Below are positions 8,915 to 17,870 of a stretch of DNA of 64,000 nt, piece by piece. Origin of the DNA: UBA4951 sp963616935. Lineage in GTDB: Bacteria > Bacillota_I > Bacilli_A > RFN20 > CAG-826. A program made the position numbers and the translations under genes. The notes beneath the pieces were generated by a model, which worked only from the letters and a program-made list of their open reading frames with translations, did not search any database and was not told where the DNA came from. The stretch spans positions 1 to 64,000 of the forward strand of contig CAVEMS010000005.1 of assembly GCA_963616935.1 (NCBI GenBank), given 5' to 3'. Numbering within the stretch: the first letter of the stretch is position 1; every line of letters begins with the position of its first letter.

Positions 8915-9055
8915 AGTGTGGTAGCTCTGTTATCTCGGTTGCAGATTTTTAATGCAATAACATTTTATAACGAGCGTTTACGAGCACTTAAACCATAGAC
9001 GAACCGTTTGAATAGAGTGCGGCTCACCAATCATTTCTCTTTCGTCTTTTGCCAC

Positions 9056-9114
9056 ACAAAAAGCGCCCCACCACCGCATCGAACCGATTCGTTCAATGCT
9101 TGGAGAGAGCGCTT
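9056..9114 (-). terminator. Long-hairpin terminator of gap
   Basis: On the minus strand AAGCGC and GCGCTT close a large hairpin whose inner part pairs GCATTGAAC with GTTCGATGC, followed by TTTTTG. It begins 30 bp after the gap stop. Confidence 0.75.
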
Positions 9115-9144
9115 AAGAATACGTTTTTAGCTTATATCAACCAA

Positions 9145-10200
9145 TTACTTGGTTAAGATCTCGCCATAAAGTCCAGCAAGGCGGACGTATTGGCAAGTGA
9201 AGCTATATTCGTTATCGTACCAGCTGAAGACTTTGACCCATTGGGTGCCATCTGGCATCGTGCGGACCATCGTTTGGGTGGCATCGAAGATCGAGCCTTC
9301 GGTGCGGCCGAGGATATCGCTTGAGACGATTTCGTCTTCGGTGTATCCGAGAACGCCTTTGAGTGAGCCAAGCGAGGCTTCTTTCATCGCGGCGTTGATC
9401 TCTTCGGCGGTCGTTTCTTTCTCGAGTTGGAGCGAGAGGTCGACGAGCGATCCATCGGTCACTGGGACGCGGATGGCGGTTCCGTCGAGTTTGCCCTTGA
9501 GTTCAGGAATGACGGCTCCGATGGCCTTTGCGGCGCCGGTGCTAGTCGGAACGATGTTCGCGGCAGCAGCACGTCCCCTACGGAGATTGCCTTTGGCAAG
9601 GTCGAGGATCGTTTGGTCATTCGTGTAAGCGTGAACGGTGGTCATATAGCCGCCCTTGACGCCGAACTTGTCCATAAGGACGCTCATGACTGGAGCTAAG
9701 CAGTTGGTCGTGCAGCTGGCACCGGAGATGATCGTTTGATCGGCGGTGAGCTTGTTGGTGTTGACGCCATAGACATAGGTTGGGATGTCTTTGCTCGAAG
9801 ATGGGGCGCTGATGATGACGCCTTTGGCGCCGTTGTTCAAATGAACTTGGCCGTCTTCTTTGGTTTTCAAGCGGCCGGTGCATTCTAAGACGACATCGAC
9901 TCCGTATTCTCCCCACTTAAGATCGTGTGGGTCTTTCTTTCCCAAAACTGGGATCTTCTTGCCTTTGAAGACGATGGCATTCTCGGTGATGTTGCCGGCT
10001 TCGTCCTTCGTGACGATGGCGTCAATCTCATTCGGCATCCAGGTTCTGTGGGTGGTGTCGTACTTGAGCAAATACGCCAAGGTCTTGGCATCGACTAAAT
10101 CGTTGATGGCAACGACTTCGAAATCGCCGCTTTCATAAGCGCGGCGGAATGCGAGACGGCCGATACGGCCGAATCCATTAATAGCTAGTTTAATTGACAT
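9145..10200 (-). CDS. gap: Glyceraldehyde-3-phosphate dehydrogenase
   Basis: NAD-dependent oxidation and phosphorylation of glyceraldehyde 3-phosphate. From the ATG at 10200 the protein has 351 residues, slightly long but normal. It begins MSIKLAINGFGRIGR (Rossmann motif), carries ISGASCTTNCLAP with the catalytic Cys, a downstream HAYTNDQ catalytic His, and WYDNEYSF near the C-terminus. AGGAGG precedes this ATG; the longer upstream frame has no such site and would add 32 residues foreign to the family. It is a single-gene unit with its own -10 box and terminator. Confidence 0.98.
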   Translation of the reverse strand: MSIKLAINGFGRIGRLAFRRAYESGDFEVVAINDLVDAKTLAYLLKYDTTHRTWMPNEIDAIVTKDEAGNITENAIVFKGKKIPVLGKKDPHDLKWGEYGVDVVLECTGRLKTKEDGQVHLNNGAKGVIISAPSSSKDIPTYVYGVNTNKLTADQTIISGASCTTNCLAPVMSVLMDKFGVKGGYMTTVHAYTNDQTILDLAKGNLRRGRAAAANIVPTSTGAAKAIGAVIPELKGKLDGTAIRVPVTDGSLVDLSLQLEKETTAEEINAAMKEASLGSLKGVLGYTEDEIVSSDILGRTEGSIFDATQTMVRTMPDGTQWVKVFSWYDNEYSFTCQYVRLAGLYGEILTK

Positions 10201-10233
10201 GTGAAGCTGATTCCTCCTAATTAAACCGAAGAC

Positions 10234-10239
10234 ATTATA
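10234..10239 (-). promoter_or_regulatory. -10 box of gap
   Basis: A perfect TATAAT on the minus strand 34 bp before the gap start codon. No good -35 match lies at the expected distance, which suggests help from an activator or another contact. Confidence 0.6.
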
Positions 10240-10272
10240 CAAGTCTTTTTCTCTTTGCGAGAGGAAAAACCG

Positions 10273-10288
10273 CTTTATCGAAATAAAG
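10273..10288. promoter_or_regulatory. Perfect palindrome upstream of the gap promoter
   Basis: CTTTAT-CGAA-ATAAAG is a perfect 16-bp inverted repeat located about 34 bp upstream of the gap -10 box, just beyond where the -35 should be. The position suits an activator or repressor site; the protein is unknown. Confidence 0.35.
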
Positions 10289-10348
10289 TTTCGCAATCTC
10301 TGGCTTTTCTATTAGAAAAAGAATGGATTTTAAGCTTAGAAAACGACG

Positions 10349-10370
10349 AAAAAGAGGTGTTTTTCACATC
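10349..10370 (-). terminator. Short terminator at the end of the whiA-xre operon
   Basis: GATGTG and CACCTC pair across five A residues with one mismatch and are followed by TTTTT. The 5' arm overlaps the last codons of the xre gene. Weak stem but good T-tract. Confidence 0.5.
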
Positions 10371-10600
10371 ACTTCTTCGCCAAAGAGTTCCGAGAGAGGT
10401 ACTTTCAATGCGTCGGCGATTCTTTTAAGGATCAAAACGCTTGGGTTCCTTCTTCCTCTTTCTAGGTCCGATAGATAGGTTTTAGAAACCTCGGCGAGAT
10501 AGGATAAAGTGAGCTGCGATACCTTCTTTTTCTTTCTTAGATATACGATTCTGGCCCCAAGATCGATTAAGGTCTTCGAATCATTTCCCGTTCTTGTCAT
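10364..10600 (-). CDS. XRE-family DNA-binding protein
   Basis: A 78-residue single-domain helix-turn-helix protein of the Cro/C1 type. The domain covers residues 12-70, with the classic QLTLSYLAEVSKTYLSDLER recognition region and the ending IADALKVPLSELF. AAAGGG lies about nine bases before the ATG, and the gene overlaps the 3' end of whiA by 20 bp, so it is co-transcribed and probably coupled. Its stop is TGA directly after the last codon, one of the signs that TGA is not read as Trp here. Target genes are unknown. Confidence 0.88.
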   Translation of the reverse strand: MTRTGNDSKTLIDLGARIVYLRKKKKVSQLTLSYLAEVSKTYLSDLERGRRNPSVLILKRIADALKVPLSELFGEEVM

Positions 10601-11549
10601 ATTTGAGCGCCCTTTCGTATTCTTGCTTAAGGTAACGGAAGAGATGGTTGACGTTGGATTTGCTGACGGTGGTATTGAGTTCTTCCGATAAAAGCTTCGA
10701 TAGCTCGCCTAAACTGGCATCCGGATGCGCTAATCTAATCTCCATAAGGGCCCTTAGCTTCGGATTATCGATTCCTTTCCAACCCACTTTCGAGACGAAG
10801 TAATTGATTTCCTCAACTTGCCTCTCCCCGCTTTTTTGGCTTTTCCTATAATTGGCGCCATCGAGATTGGCGAGGCGATTGCCGATGCTCGCGAAATCCC
10901 TCGATACCCTGGCGTCTTCGAAAGTCAAGCAGTTCTCCTTGGCCCCAAGAAGCACCAAGAAATCGCTTATCTCATCACCTCTTTTTATGTAAATAACCTG
11001 TTTGTTGCGGCGTAGCACCTTCTTCGCATGGAACGGATGGGCGGGGTTTTTCTGAATGAGCTTAAGCAAAAAGGCCGCAAAAGCCTCTTCTTTGCAGGAA
11101 ATCTCTAAATGATAGGATGAGGATTGAGGATTATTGACCGATCCGCCAGCTAAAAAGGCCCCAGCGAAGAAAGAGGAGACTTGAGATGCGCTTTTTAGCA
11201 CGCCCGAAGGCTCTTTTGGAAGGAAGAAGTCAATTTCCAAATCGTTCAATATGTCATCCGCCCCCTCATCTAAGATGACGTGATAGACGATCCTTTTAAG
11301 GAATCCGGCGCTTCTTGTGTAAGAAAATCTGGCTTTCACGCCGTATAAATCGCTCATATAGCCATAGACGACTTTGGCAATGGCGCTGTTTTCGCTTGAA
11401 ACCTCTAGCCCATTCCCTTCCGAGCCGAGGCGAAGATATCCGTTCATTCTTATAAACGCCGACAAAAAGGCGCGCTTTTCCTCGTCCTCACGAGGAGCCC
11501 TAGCGCTTTCTTCTTTGACGAGTTCCGCAAAAGAGACGACCGAACGCAT
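10581..11549 (-). CDS. whiA: WhiA-type DNA-binding protein
   Basis: A 322-residue member of the WhiA family, found across Gram-positive bacteria and their wall-less relatives, where it affects cell division and chromosome segregation. It has the LAGLIDADG-like N-terminal half with AFLAGGSVNNPQSSSYHLEI, the conserved NRLANLDGANYRKS, and a C-terminal helix-turn-helix containing HPDASLGELSKLL and SKSNVNHLFR. It starts 1 bp after the trxB stop with AGAGGAAATAGG as ribosome binding site. Position in a uvrA-lgt-ppaX-trxB-whiA operon matches Firmicutes gene neighbourhoods. Confidence 0.96.
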   Translation of the reverse strand: MRSVVSFAELVKEESARAPREDEEKRAFLSAFIRMNGYLRLGSEGNGLEVSSENSAIAKVVYGYMSDLYGVKARFSYTRSAGFLKRIVYHVILDEGADDILNDLEIDFFLPKEPSGVLKSASQVSSFFAGAFLAGGSVNNPQSSSYHLEISCKEEAFAAFLLKLIQKNPAHPFHAKKVLRRNKQVIYIKRGDEISDFLVLLGAKENCLTFEDARVSRDFASIGNRLANLDGANYRKSQKSGERQVEEINYFVSKVGWKGIDNPKLRALMEIRLAHPDASLGELSKLLSEELNTTVSKSNVNHLFRYLKQEYERALKYDKNGK

Positions 11550-11550
11550 C

Positions 11551-12450
11551 CTATTTCCTCTTCCTTAGATAGGTGATGATGCCGCTAGACGCCACTGCGC
11601 CATCCCCTAAAGCGGTCACCACTTGCCTTAATCTCTTACGCACTATATCGCCGGCGGCGAATAGCCCTGGCACACTCGTTTCCATCGAATCGTCGACTAG
11701 CAAAAACCCTTTCTCCGTTTTCGGCGAGAGGTAACGCATGAAAAACAAATCGGTGGATTCGCCGGATAATGGGAATACGGCGGCGATTTGCATGGTTTTT
11801 TCGTTTTCCTTTTCCTTATAGGCGATCGATTCGACGTATTTCCCCTCGGAATCGCCATTGATTTTGGTTATTTTCGAATTCGGATGCATCACGACGTTGC
11901 TTTTCTCTCTTAGCGAGGCATCATCCATAAAGAAAGAGGAATCAGGATAAAAGACATGGAGTTCTTTGGCTAAAGAAGAAAGATACAAAGCCTCTTCGAA
12001 TGCTTTCTCGCCCTCCCCTTCTAATGCGATCGCTTGATTCCTAAAGAATGGGCCGTCGCACGTCGCGCAATAGCTAACGCCCTTGCCGATATAGTCTTTC
12101 TCTCCCGATATCTTAGGCGAATTGCTTAAGCCAGTCGCCAAAAGAACCGTCTTCGAAGCGACTTCCTTATCGTTATAAGAAACGATGAAATCTTCCCCTT
12201 CTTTCCTAATCGAGGAAACGTCGCCATAGGACGGCGACACATCCAAAGGAGACATAAGGGCTTGCGAAAGGGAAAAACCGCTTTGAGGAGCGAAGCCTGG
12301 GCAATTGGCGATCTCGTGGATGTTTATAAGCTTTCCTCCAGGAGCGCCTTTCTCAAGCCATAAGAAATTCACTTTAGCCCTTTTCAAATACGTTATCGCC
12401 CCAATGCCGGCCGGGCCCGAACCAATGACGACGGTATCGAATCTCTCCAT
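11551..12450 (-). CDS. trxB: Thioredoxin reductase-like flavoprotein without NADPH motifs
   Basis: A 299-residue protein with the FAD-binding VVIGSGPAGIGA (residues 7-18), the redox CATC at 128-131 and the C-terminal GLFAAGDI FAD loop, all as in low-molecular-weight thioredoxin reductases. The NADPH domain is unusual: the GGGxSA loop is replaced by EGEGEKA (144-150), and the HRRxxxR stretch that holds the 2'-phosphate of NADPH is replaced by FYPDSSF (167-173). Loss of both motifs is known from ferredoxin-dependent flavin thioredoxin reductases of clostridia. Since PFOR and an [FeFe] hydrogenase are nearby, ferredoxin is a plausible donor; this is inference. AGGAGG precedes the start. Confidence 0.85.
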   Translation of the reverse strand: MERFDTVVIGSGPAGIGAITYLKRAKVNFLWLEKGAPGGKLINIHEIANCPGFAPQSGFSLSQALMSPLDVSPSYGDVSSIRKEGEDFIVSYNDKEVASKTVLLATGLSNSPKISGEKDYIGKGVSYCATCDGPFFRNQAIALEGEGEKAFEEALYLSSLAKELHVFYPDSSFFMDDASLREKSNVVMHPNSKITKINGDSEGKYVESIAYKEKENEKTMQIAAVFPLSGESTDLFFMRYLSPKTEKGFLLVDDSMETSVPGLFAAGDIVRKRLRQVVTALGDGAVASSGIITYLRKRK

Positions 12451-12451
12451 T

Positions 12452-13084
12452 TTATAGCCTCCTAAGCAAATCGGCGGGTTTATGGAAGACGTCTCTTTCT
12501 TCTACGCCCTCGAGTGTCGGTCTTAAGCACCACGAAGCCAAGAAGAAGGAAATCCCAGCGTTCTTAGCAGCCAATAGGTCATATTCGGTGTCGCCGATAT
12601 AAACGGCTTCTTTCTTATTCATCACCTTCAAAGCGGACAAGGCCTTATATATCCCTTCCGGATCGGGCTTATTCTTCATTACATCGTCCCCTCCGATTGT
12701 GACATCGAATAAACCGTCGAGCAAGCAAAGTTCCAATGAATATAAAGCGAAATCCTTTGCTTTATTAGTCACGACGCCAAGCTTATATCCCCTTCTTTTG
12801 AGTTCTTCAAGCGTCTCTCTCATGCCATCGAAAGATATCACGAGATCATCGTAATATTGTTTCACCCTCTGGCGATAAAAGGAGAGAACCTCATTTGGAT
12901 CTAGCGAAGGGAACGCCTTCTTAAAAGAAACGTCTAGCGGCGGTCCGCTAAAAGAAAGGATATCGGCCAGATGGGGCTTATATCCGGGTTTGTATTTCTT
13001 ATATAGATCACGCCAAATCTCAACGACCATGAGGTCGCTATCGATGATCGTGCCATCCATGTCGAAAAGAACGGCTTTAAGCAT
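12452..13084 (-). CDS. HAD-superfamily phosphatase, PpaX-like
   Basis: A 210-residue HAD hydrolase with all motifs: DMDGTIID (nucleophile Asp and acid Asp), VVTNKA (Thr), KPDPEG (Lys) and YIGDTEYDLLAAKNAG (acidic pair). In many Firmicutes an lgt-ppaX pair is found, where PpaX hydrolyses the pyrophosphate released when HprK/P dephosphorylates Ser46 of HPr; the same adjacency is seen here, though hprK is not next to lgt. The ATG at 13084 has AGGAGAAGC before it and overlaps the lgt end by 8 bp. Phosphoglycolate phosphatase activity is an alternative. Confidence 0.85.
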   Translation of the reverse strand: MLKAVLFDMDGTIIDSDLMVVEIWRDLYKKYKPGYKPHLADILSFSGPPLDVSFKKAFPSLDPNEVLSFYRQRVKQYYDDLVISFDGMRETLEELKRRGYKLGVVTNKAKDFALYSLELCLLDGLFDVTIGGDDVMKNKPDPEGIYKALSALKVMNKKEAVYIGDTEYDLLAAKNAGISFFLASWCLRPTLEGVEERDVFHKPADLLRRL

Positions 13085-14918
13085 GCTTCTCCTCGACCTT
13101 TCCTTTCGCTGCCTCTTCCCTTTGGGCATTTTTCTTGTCGATCCAGGAAGATAGGAACGGCAAGACCGTCATTAAAGCGGCCAAAATCGCGAAAAGGGCA
13201 ATCAAAACGAAACCATAGGAAAGATTGACGTAACTGTCTCCAATATCACCTAAATCAGCGCTCGATTTGCCAACGAAGAAGAATATGGCGGCCACTAGCG
13301 ATAACGCCGATCCGATAAGTCCGGCGATCCAGTCTTTCTCTTTCTTAAGCATCTTCATGATTAGCCATGCCGCAAAAGCTACGAAAGCAAGGATCAAAAC
13401 GATATAAGAAACCAAATAGAAGGGGCTTTTGCCGAAGATAATCGAAAATCCATCGAAGACATCGCGGCTTCCCGTTCCATCTTTATTGGCCGAGACGTTT
13501 AGCGAAGGAAGGAAAGGGAAAAAGAAGCAAGGAAGGAGCAAAGACATGCCGATAATCGGGAAATGCCCGGTTTTTTTGTCTTTTTTTAATTTGTCGCTAA
13601 GATGGAAGGCGACGATTAAGCCGATGCCAATCAAAATATAGGCAATCGAATTGCAGATGCTCCAAGCGTTATCGGTGCCCATATTGAAGTCAGCGTTTCG
13701 CATCGGTTCCATGATGATCCTGACAACGCCATACCAAAGGAAATAGCAACCGCATAAATCGCCGGATGAAGTGTATTTCTTTAAGCCTTTGCCAACGCCA
13801 TAGGCAATAAGGAAATAGCCGACGACGTTCAAAACCGCCTCGACTAAGAACAAGGGAACGTTAATGCTACTTCCTGAAAGCGCCGCTCCCCCATTTTGAT
13901 ATCCCATGTTGGTCACAATCCAACTCGGTAAGAAGCTCCAATCGCTAGCCAACGCCTCTTTCCCATAGACTTCCAAATTGAAGAAATTGCCGAAACGGCC
14001 CATCGCCTGAGCGAGCAAAACCGTCGGGACGATAGCGTCGATCGCGAAACGCATATCGACGAATTTCTTGGTTTTCCTTAAGAAAAGATAGCCCACCAAC
14101 ACGCCGGCCGCAGCGCCGCCAAGTATCGTCAAGCCGCCATTCCATATCTCGAAAGGCTTAGTCCAACTTTCTCCAGCGAATTCCCTTTCCCAATTGCCGA
14201 CCACGTACCACACCCTAGCGCCGATAATGCCAGCCGGGAAAGCGATAAGCACCAAAGTGTCCAAAATGCCGTGTTTATGGTATTTCTGATAGAAACGATG
14301 ATCGCTTACCCAATAAGAGATAGCGACGCCAAAGAGAATCACCAAAGCGTAGAAGGCGATATGCAAACCACTTGTGCCTTCTCCTGGCCTAGTGAAATGA
14401 AAGCCGCTTCCATCGATTGAGAAGCCGTTATATAACGGATAGATGAGATACGGCGAAAGGCCTTCCATCCAGATTATGAACGAGAAGAAAGCAAAAGGTA
14501 TCGAGCCATATAGCATGAATTTCGAGATCTTGGCCGCTTTCGGATCGAAGTTCGTTTTGTAAAAGCGAAGGGCGAAACCGCTCCATAAGGAAGCCATCGA
14601 AAAGCCGAATATGAAACCCCCGATGATGCCTAGCGCCAAAGACGATGCATAATTGATGGTCTTCCCAGTATATGGCCCTTGCGTCCATTCGCTCTTATCG
14701 GCCCAGGAAGGATTCGCCAAGAATATCGCCAATATCGTTAAAGCGGCCCCCGCTCCGATAGCCACGAATAACAAGCACCAGATAATCGATTCCTTCTTCT
14801 CGAAATCCTTTTTCGAAAGGGCTTTGATGAAGGAACGCAAACGAAAGATTAAATACGTCGTCCCGCCAATGAGAAGGAGCAAGCCAAACACCAAACACAG
14901 AATACTTTCCACGCTCAT
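13077..14918 (-). CDS. lgt: Prolipoprotein diacylglyceryl transferase with extra membrane domains
   Basis: Transfers diacylglycerol from phosphatidylglycerol to the lipobox Cys of prelipoproteins in the membrane. The core is at about residues 160-470 and contains the signature GRFGNFFNLEVYGKEA (307-322) and YGVVRIIMEPMRNAD with the catalytic Arg. The protein is 613 residues, roughly double the usual 260-300: about 150 residues with four hydrophobic segments are added at the N-terminus and about 140 with several helices at the C-terminus. The GGxxxHGG His of many Lgt proteins is Leu here (GGLTILGG), a position that varies in Firmicutes. Start follows GAGGAG. Confidence 0.92.
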   Translation of the reverse strand: MSVESILCLVFGLLLLIGGTTYLIFRLRSFIKALSKKDFEKKESIIWCLLFVAIGAGAALTILAIFLANPSWADKSEWTQGPYTGKTINYASSLALGIIGGFIFGFSMASLWSGFALRFYKTNFDPKAAKISKFMLYGSIPFAFFSFIIWMEGLSPYLIYPLYNGFSIDGSGFHFTRPGEGTSGLHIAFYALVILFGVAISYWVSDHRFYQKYHKHGILDTLVLIAFPAGIIGARVWYVVGNWEREFAGESWTKPFEIWNGGLTILGGAAAGVLVGYLFLRKTKKFVDMRFAIDAIVPTVLLAQAMGRFGNFFNLEVYGKEALASDWSFLPSWIVTNMGYQNGGAALSGSSINVPLFLVEAVLNVVGYFLIAYGVGKGLKKYTSSGDLCGCYFLWYGVVRIIMEPMRNADFNMGTDNAWSICNSIAYILIGIGLIVAFHLSDKLKKDKKTGHFPIIGMSLLLPCFFFPFLPSLNVSANKDGTGSRDVFDGFSIIFGKSPFYLVSYIVLILAFVAFAAWLIMKMLKKEKDWIAGLIGSALSLVAAIFFFVGKSSADLGDIGDSYVNLSYGFVLIALFAILAALMTVLPFLSSWIDKKNAQREEAAKGKVEEKHA

Positions 14919-14932
14919 ATATATCTCCTCGG

Positions 14933-17776
14933 TTATTTTACCTTATTTCGCATGAGTATAGGCTTCAAGAATTGCCCAGTATAGCTCTCTTTTACGTTTG
15001 CCACTTCCTCTGGTGTACCAATGGCGACGATTTGTCCGCCCCTGTCGCCGCCTTCAGGGCCCAAGTCGATGATATAGTCGGCAACCTTGATGACATCGAG
15101 GTTATGTTCGATGACAATCACCGTATCTCCATGATCGACGAGGCTTTGCAAAACGGCGATGAGCTTCTTTATATCGTCACTATGTAGCCCAGTCGTCGGC
15201 TCATCGAGTATATAGACGGTCTTCCCTGTCGGCCTCTTTTGTAGTTCATAGGCGAGTTTGATGCGTTGCGCCTCGCCGCCCGATAAAGTCGTCGCTGGCT
15301 GCCCTAACTTCAAATATCCTAGCCCGACATCGCATAGGGTTTTGATTTTACGGGCGATTTGCGGGCGATTTTCAAAGAAATGAAGAGCGTCTTCGATCCT
15401 CATATCCAGCACATCGTAGATATTCTTCCCTTTGTAATAGCAAGAAAGGGTCTCTTGGTTGTATCTCATTCCTTCGCATTCATCGCACTTGACATAGACA
15501 TCAGGCAAGAAATTCATCGGAACGACGACAACTCCCGCTCCTTGGCATTTCTCGCACCGGCCACCAGGGACATTGAAAGAGAATCTGCCTTTATCGAAGC
15601 CTTTGGCTCTCGCCTCTGGCGTCTCGGCGAATAAGGCGCGTATGTCGTCGAATACCTTCGTGTAAGTGGCCGGATTGCTTCTTGGGGTTCTGCCAATCGG
15701 CTCTTGGGTGACATTCACGAGTTTATCGATATGTTGGAGGCCGGAAACGCTTTGATAAGGGCCTGGATATGCTTCGGTTTTATTGACCTTCTCCTGAAGG
15801 ATTTTCGAAAGGGTCTCGTTGATCAAAGAGCTCTTTCCGCTCCCAGAAACGCCAGTCACGAGCGTCAACGCGCCTAATGGTATCTTGATATCGACGTTCT
15901 TTAGGTTATGGCAAGATGCGCCTTTCAAGACAATGCTCTTCCCATTCCCCTTACGACGTTTTGAAGGCACTTCGATGCATTTCTTTCCCGAAAGATATTC
16001 GCCGGTTATGCTTCTTTCCTCTTTTTCGATGTCTTCGATTGATCCGCTTGCGACTATCTCGCCACCATGTACGCCAGCCCCTGGGCCGATATCGACGATA
16101 TAATCCGCTGCGCGCATCGTATCTTCGTCGTGCTCGACGACGATGAGAGTGTTGCCTAAATCACGCATCTCCTTCATCGTTTTGATGAGTTTTTCGTTGT
16201 CCCTTTGGTGAAGCCCGATCGAAGGCTCGTCCAAGACATACAAAACGCCGGATAATCTCGATCCTATTTGAGTGGCTAGCCTTATCCTTTGCGCTTCGCC
16301 GCCGGATAAAGACATCGCAAGGCGGTCAAGCGTCAAATAATCCAATCCAACATCGCAAAGGAATTTGGCGCGGTTTTCGATCTCAACGAGCACCATTTTC
16401 GCGATCTCTAGTTCATTAGGAGTCAAAATTTGTCTCGTGGAAGCGATGTATTTAAGCAATTTCTCAATGGTTAGCTGCGTGACTTCGTGGATATTGAGTC
16501 CATTGACGCGCACAGAGAGAGCCTCTTCGTTTAGCCTTGCCCCATGGCAAGAGGAACAGACGGAATCCCGCATAAAGGATTCGTAAAACGGCAACATCCA
16601 TTTGCTCGTCGTTTCGGAGTAGCGGCGCTCGATCATCGTTTTGACGCCTTCAATCGGTCCGTGTTTATGCGTCACGTTACCATTAACCGAGGTAAGCGCT
16701 CGTTCAATCGGACGATCGGAACCATAGAGGATTATGTGCTTTTGCTTATCCGTCAAGCTCTTCCAAGGAACGTCGAGAGGAATCTTATAGGTGTCCAAAA
16801 GAACGCAGAACTCCTGCCATTCCAAGTTGGCCGTGCCAACCATGTTCTTATAGAACCTCACCGCTCCTTGCTTGATACTCTTATTAGGGTCCGGGACCAA
16901 AAGGTCCTCCGCCACTTCTCGCGATATGCCAAGACCTTTGCAAGTCGGGCAATAGCCCATCGGAGCATTGAAGGAGAAAAGACGGGGTTCAAGCTTTGGA
17001 ACGCTAAATCCGCATTCGGGGCAGGTGTGATTGCTCGAAAGAAGCCTCTCTTGATCGTTTGAATAGATGATAAGGTATCCTTTGCCCCAATCGAGCGCGA
17101 GTTCGACGTCTTCCGCGACCCTTCCCCTTATTCCTTCCTTCATCACCAAGCGATCAATGACGATTTGGATGTCGTGCCTTTTGTTTTTGTCTAATTCCTT
17201 GACCTCGTCCAATAACGAAAACTCGCCATCGATGCGGACACGGGCGAAACCGGCCGTTTTGATTTTGTCTAACGTCGTCTTGTGAGTGCCCTTTTCGTGC
17301 GATACGACAGGCGCCAAAATCTGTATTTTGCTGCCGTTTTCGTATTGAAGGATCGTTTCCACCATCGAAGAAGGAGAAACGGCGACGATCGGAATATTGT
17401 GATGCGGACAATATGGAACGCCTATACGGCCGAAAAGAAGTCGAAGAAAATCATATATCTCAGTTACCGTCCCAACCGTGGAACGGGGATTATGGGACGT
17501 CGTCTTCTGATCTATCGATATAGCCGGGGAAAGCCCTTCTATCGAATCGACGTCCGGTTTATCGACGCCGCCTAAGAATTGCCTGGCATATGGCGAAAGG
17601 GATTCCACGTATCTCCTTTGCCCCTCGGCATAGATCGTGTCGAACGCCAAAGTGGACTTGCCACTGCCACTAAGGCCCGTGAAAACGGTCAATGTTCCTT
17701 TCGGTATCGCGATATCGATGTTTTTGAGGTTGTTCTCTCTTGCGCCTTTGACGATGATGTATTTTCTTGAGTCCAT
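14933..17776 (-). CDS. uvrA: Excinuclease ABC subunit A
   Basis: Damage-sensing ATPase of nucleotide excision repair, about 947 residues as usual. Two ABC modules are visible: Walker A GLSGSGKST at residues 34-42 and TGVSGSGKSS in the second half, signatures LSGGEAQRIRLATQIG and LSGGEAQRIKLAYEL, and the zinc-binding Cys pairs CPECG/CPTCKG and CEKCQGAG/CDECEG. The ATG at 17776 matches the family N-terminus (MDSRKYIIVKGAREN). There is no proper ribosome binding site and a TATAAT lies only 12 bp upstream, so the mRNA leader must be very short. It heads the uvrA-lgt-ppaX-trxB-whiA-xre operon. Confidence 0.97.
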   Translation of the reverse strand: MDSRKYIIVKGARENNLKNIDIAIPKGTLTVFTGLSGSGKSTLAFDTIYAEGQRRYVESLSPYARQFLGGVDKPDVDSIEGLSPAISIDQKTTSHNPRSTVGTVTEIYDFLRLLFGRIGVPYCPHHNIPIVAVSPSSMVETILQYENGSKIQILAPVVSHEKGTHKTTLDKIKTAGFARVRIDGEFSLLDEVKELDKNKRHDIQIVIDRLVMKEGIRGRVAEDVELALDWGKGYLIIYSNDQERLLSSNHTCPECGFSVPKLEPRLFSFNAPMGYCPTCKGLGISREVAEDLLVPDPNKSIKQGAVRFYKNMVGTANLEWQEFCVLLDTYKIPLDVPWKSLTDKQKHIILYGSDRPIERALTSVNGNVTHKHGPIEGVKTMIERRYSETTSKWMLPFYESFMRDSVCSSCHGARLNEEALSVRVNGLNIHEVTQLTIEKLLKYIASTRQILTPNELEIAKMVLVEIENRAKFLCDVGLDYLTLDRLAMSLSGGEAQRIRLATQIGSRLSGVLYVLDEPSIGLHQRDNEKLIKTMKEMRDLGNTLIVVEHDEDTMRAADYIVDIGPGAGVHGGEIVASGSIEDIEKEERSITGEYLSGKKCIEVPSKRRKGNGKSIVLKGASCHNLKNVDIKIPLGALTLVTGVSGSGKSSLINETLSKILQEKVNKTEAYPGPYQSVSGLQHIDKLVNVTQEPIGRTPRSNPATYTKVFDDIRALFAETPEARAKGFDKGRFSFNVPGGRCEKCQGAGVVVVPMNFLPDVYVKCDECEGMRYNQETLSCYYKGKNIYDVLDMRIEDALHFFENRPQIARKIKTLCDVGLGYLKLGQPATTLSGGEAQRIKLAYELQKRPTGKTVYILDEPTTGLHSDDIKKLIAVLQSLVDHGDTVIVIEHNLDVIKVADYIIDLGPEGGDRGGQIVAIGTPEEVANVKESYTGQFLKPILMRNKVK

Positions 17777-17788
17777 AATAACCTGGTT

Positions 17789-17794
17789 ATTATA
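17789..17794 (-). promoter_or_regulatory. -10 box of the uvrA operon
   Basis: TATAAT on the minus strand ends 12 nt before the uvrA ATG, which implies a transcript leader of only about five nucleotides. The -35 region is a poor match. Confidence 0.5.
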
Positions 17795-17870
17795 ACGAGC
17801 ATTCGGTTGGAAGGCACGCAAATAGACTTGGGCTAGAAAAAAGAAGGAATGCGTTTATAATAATCACGCT

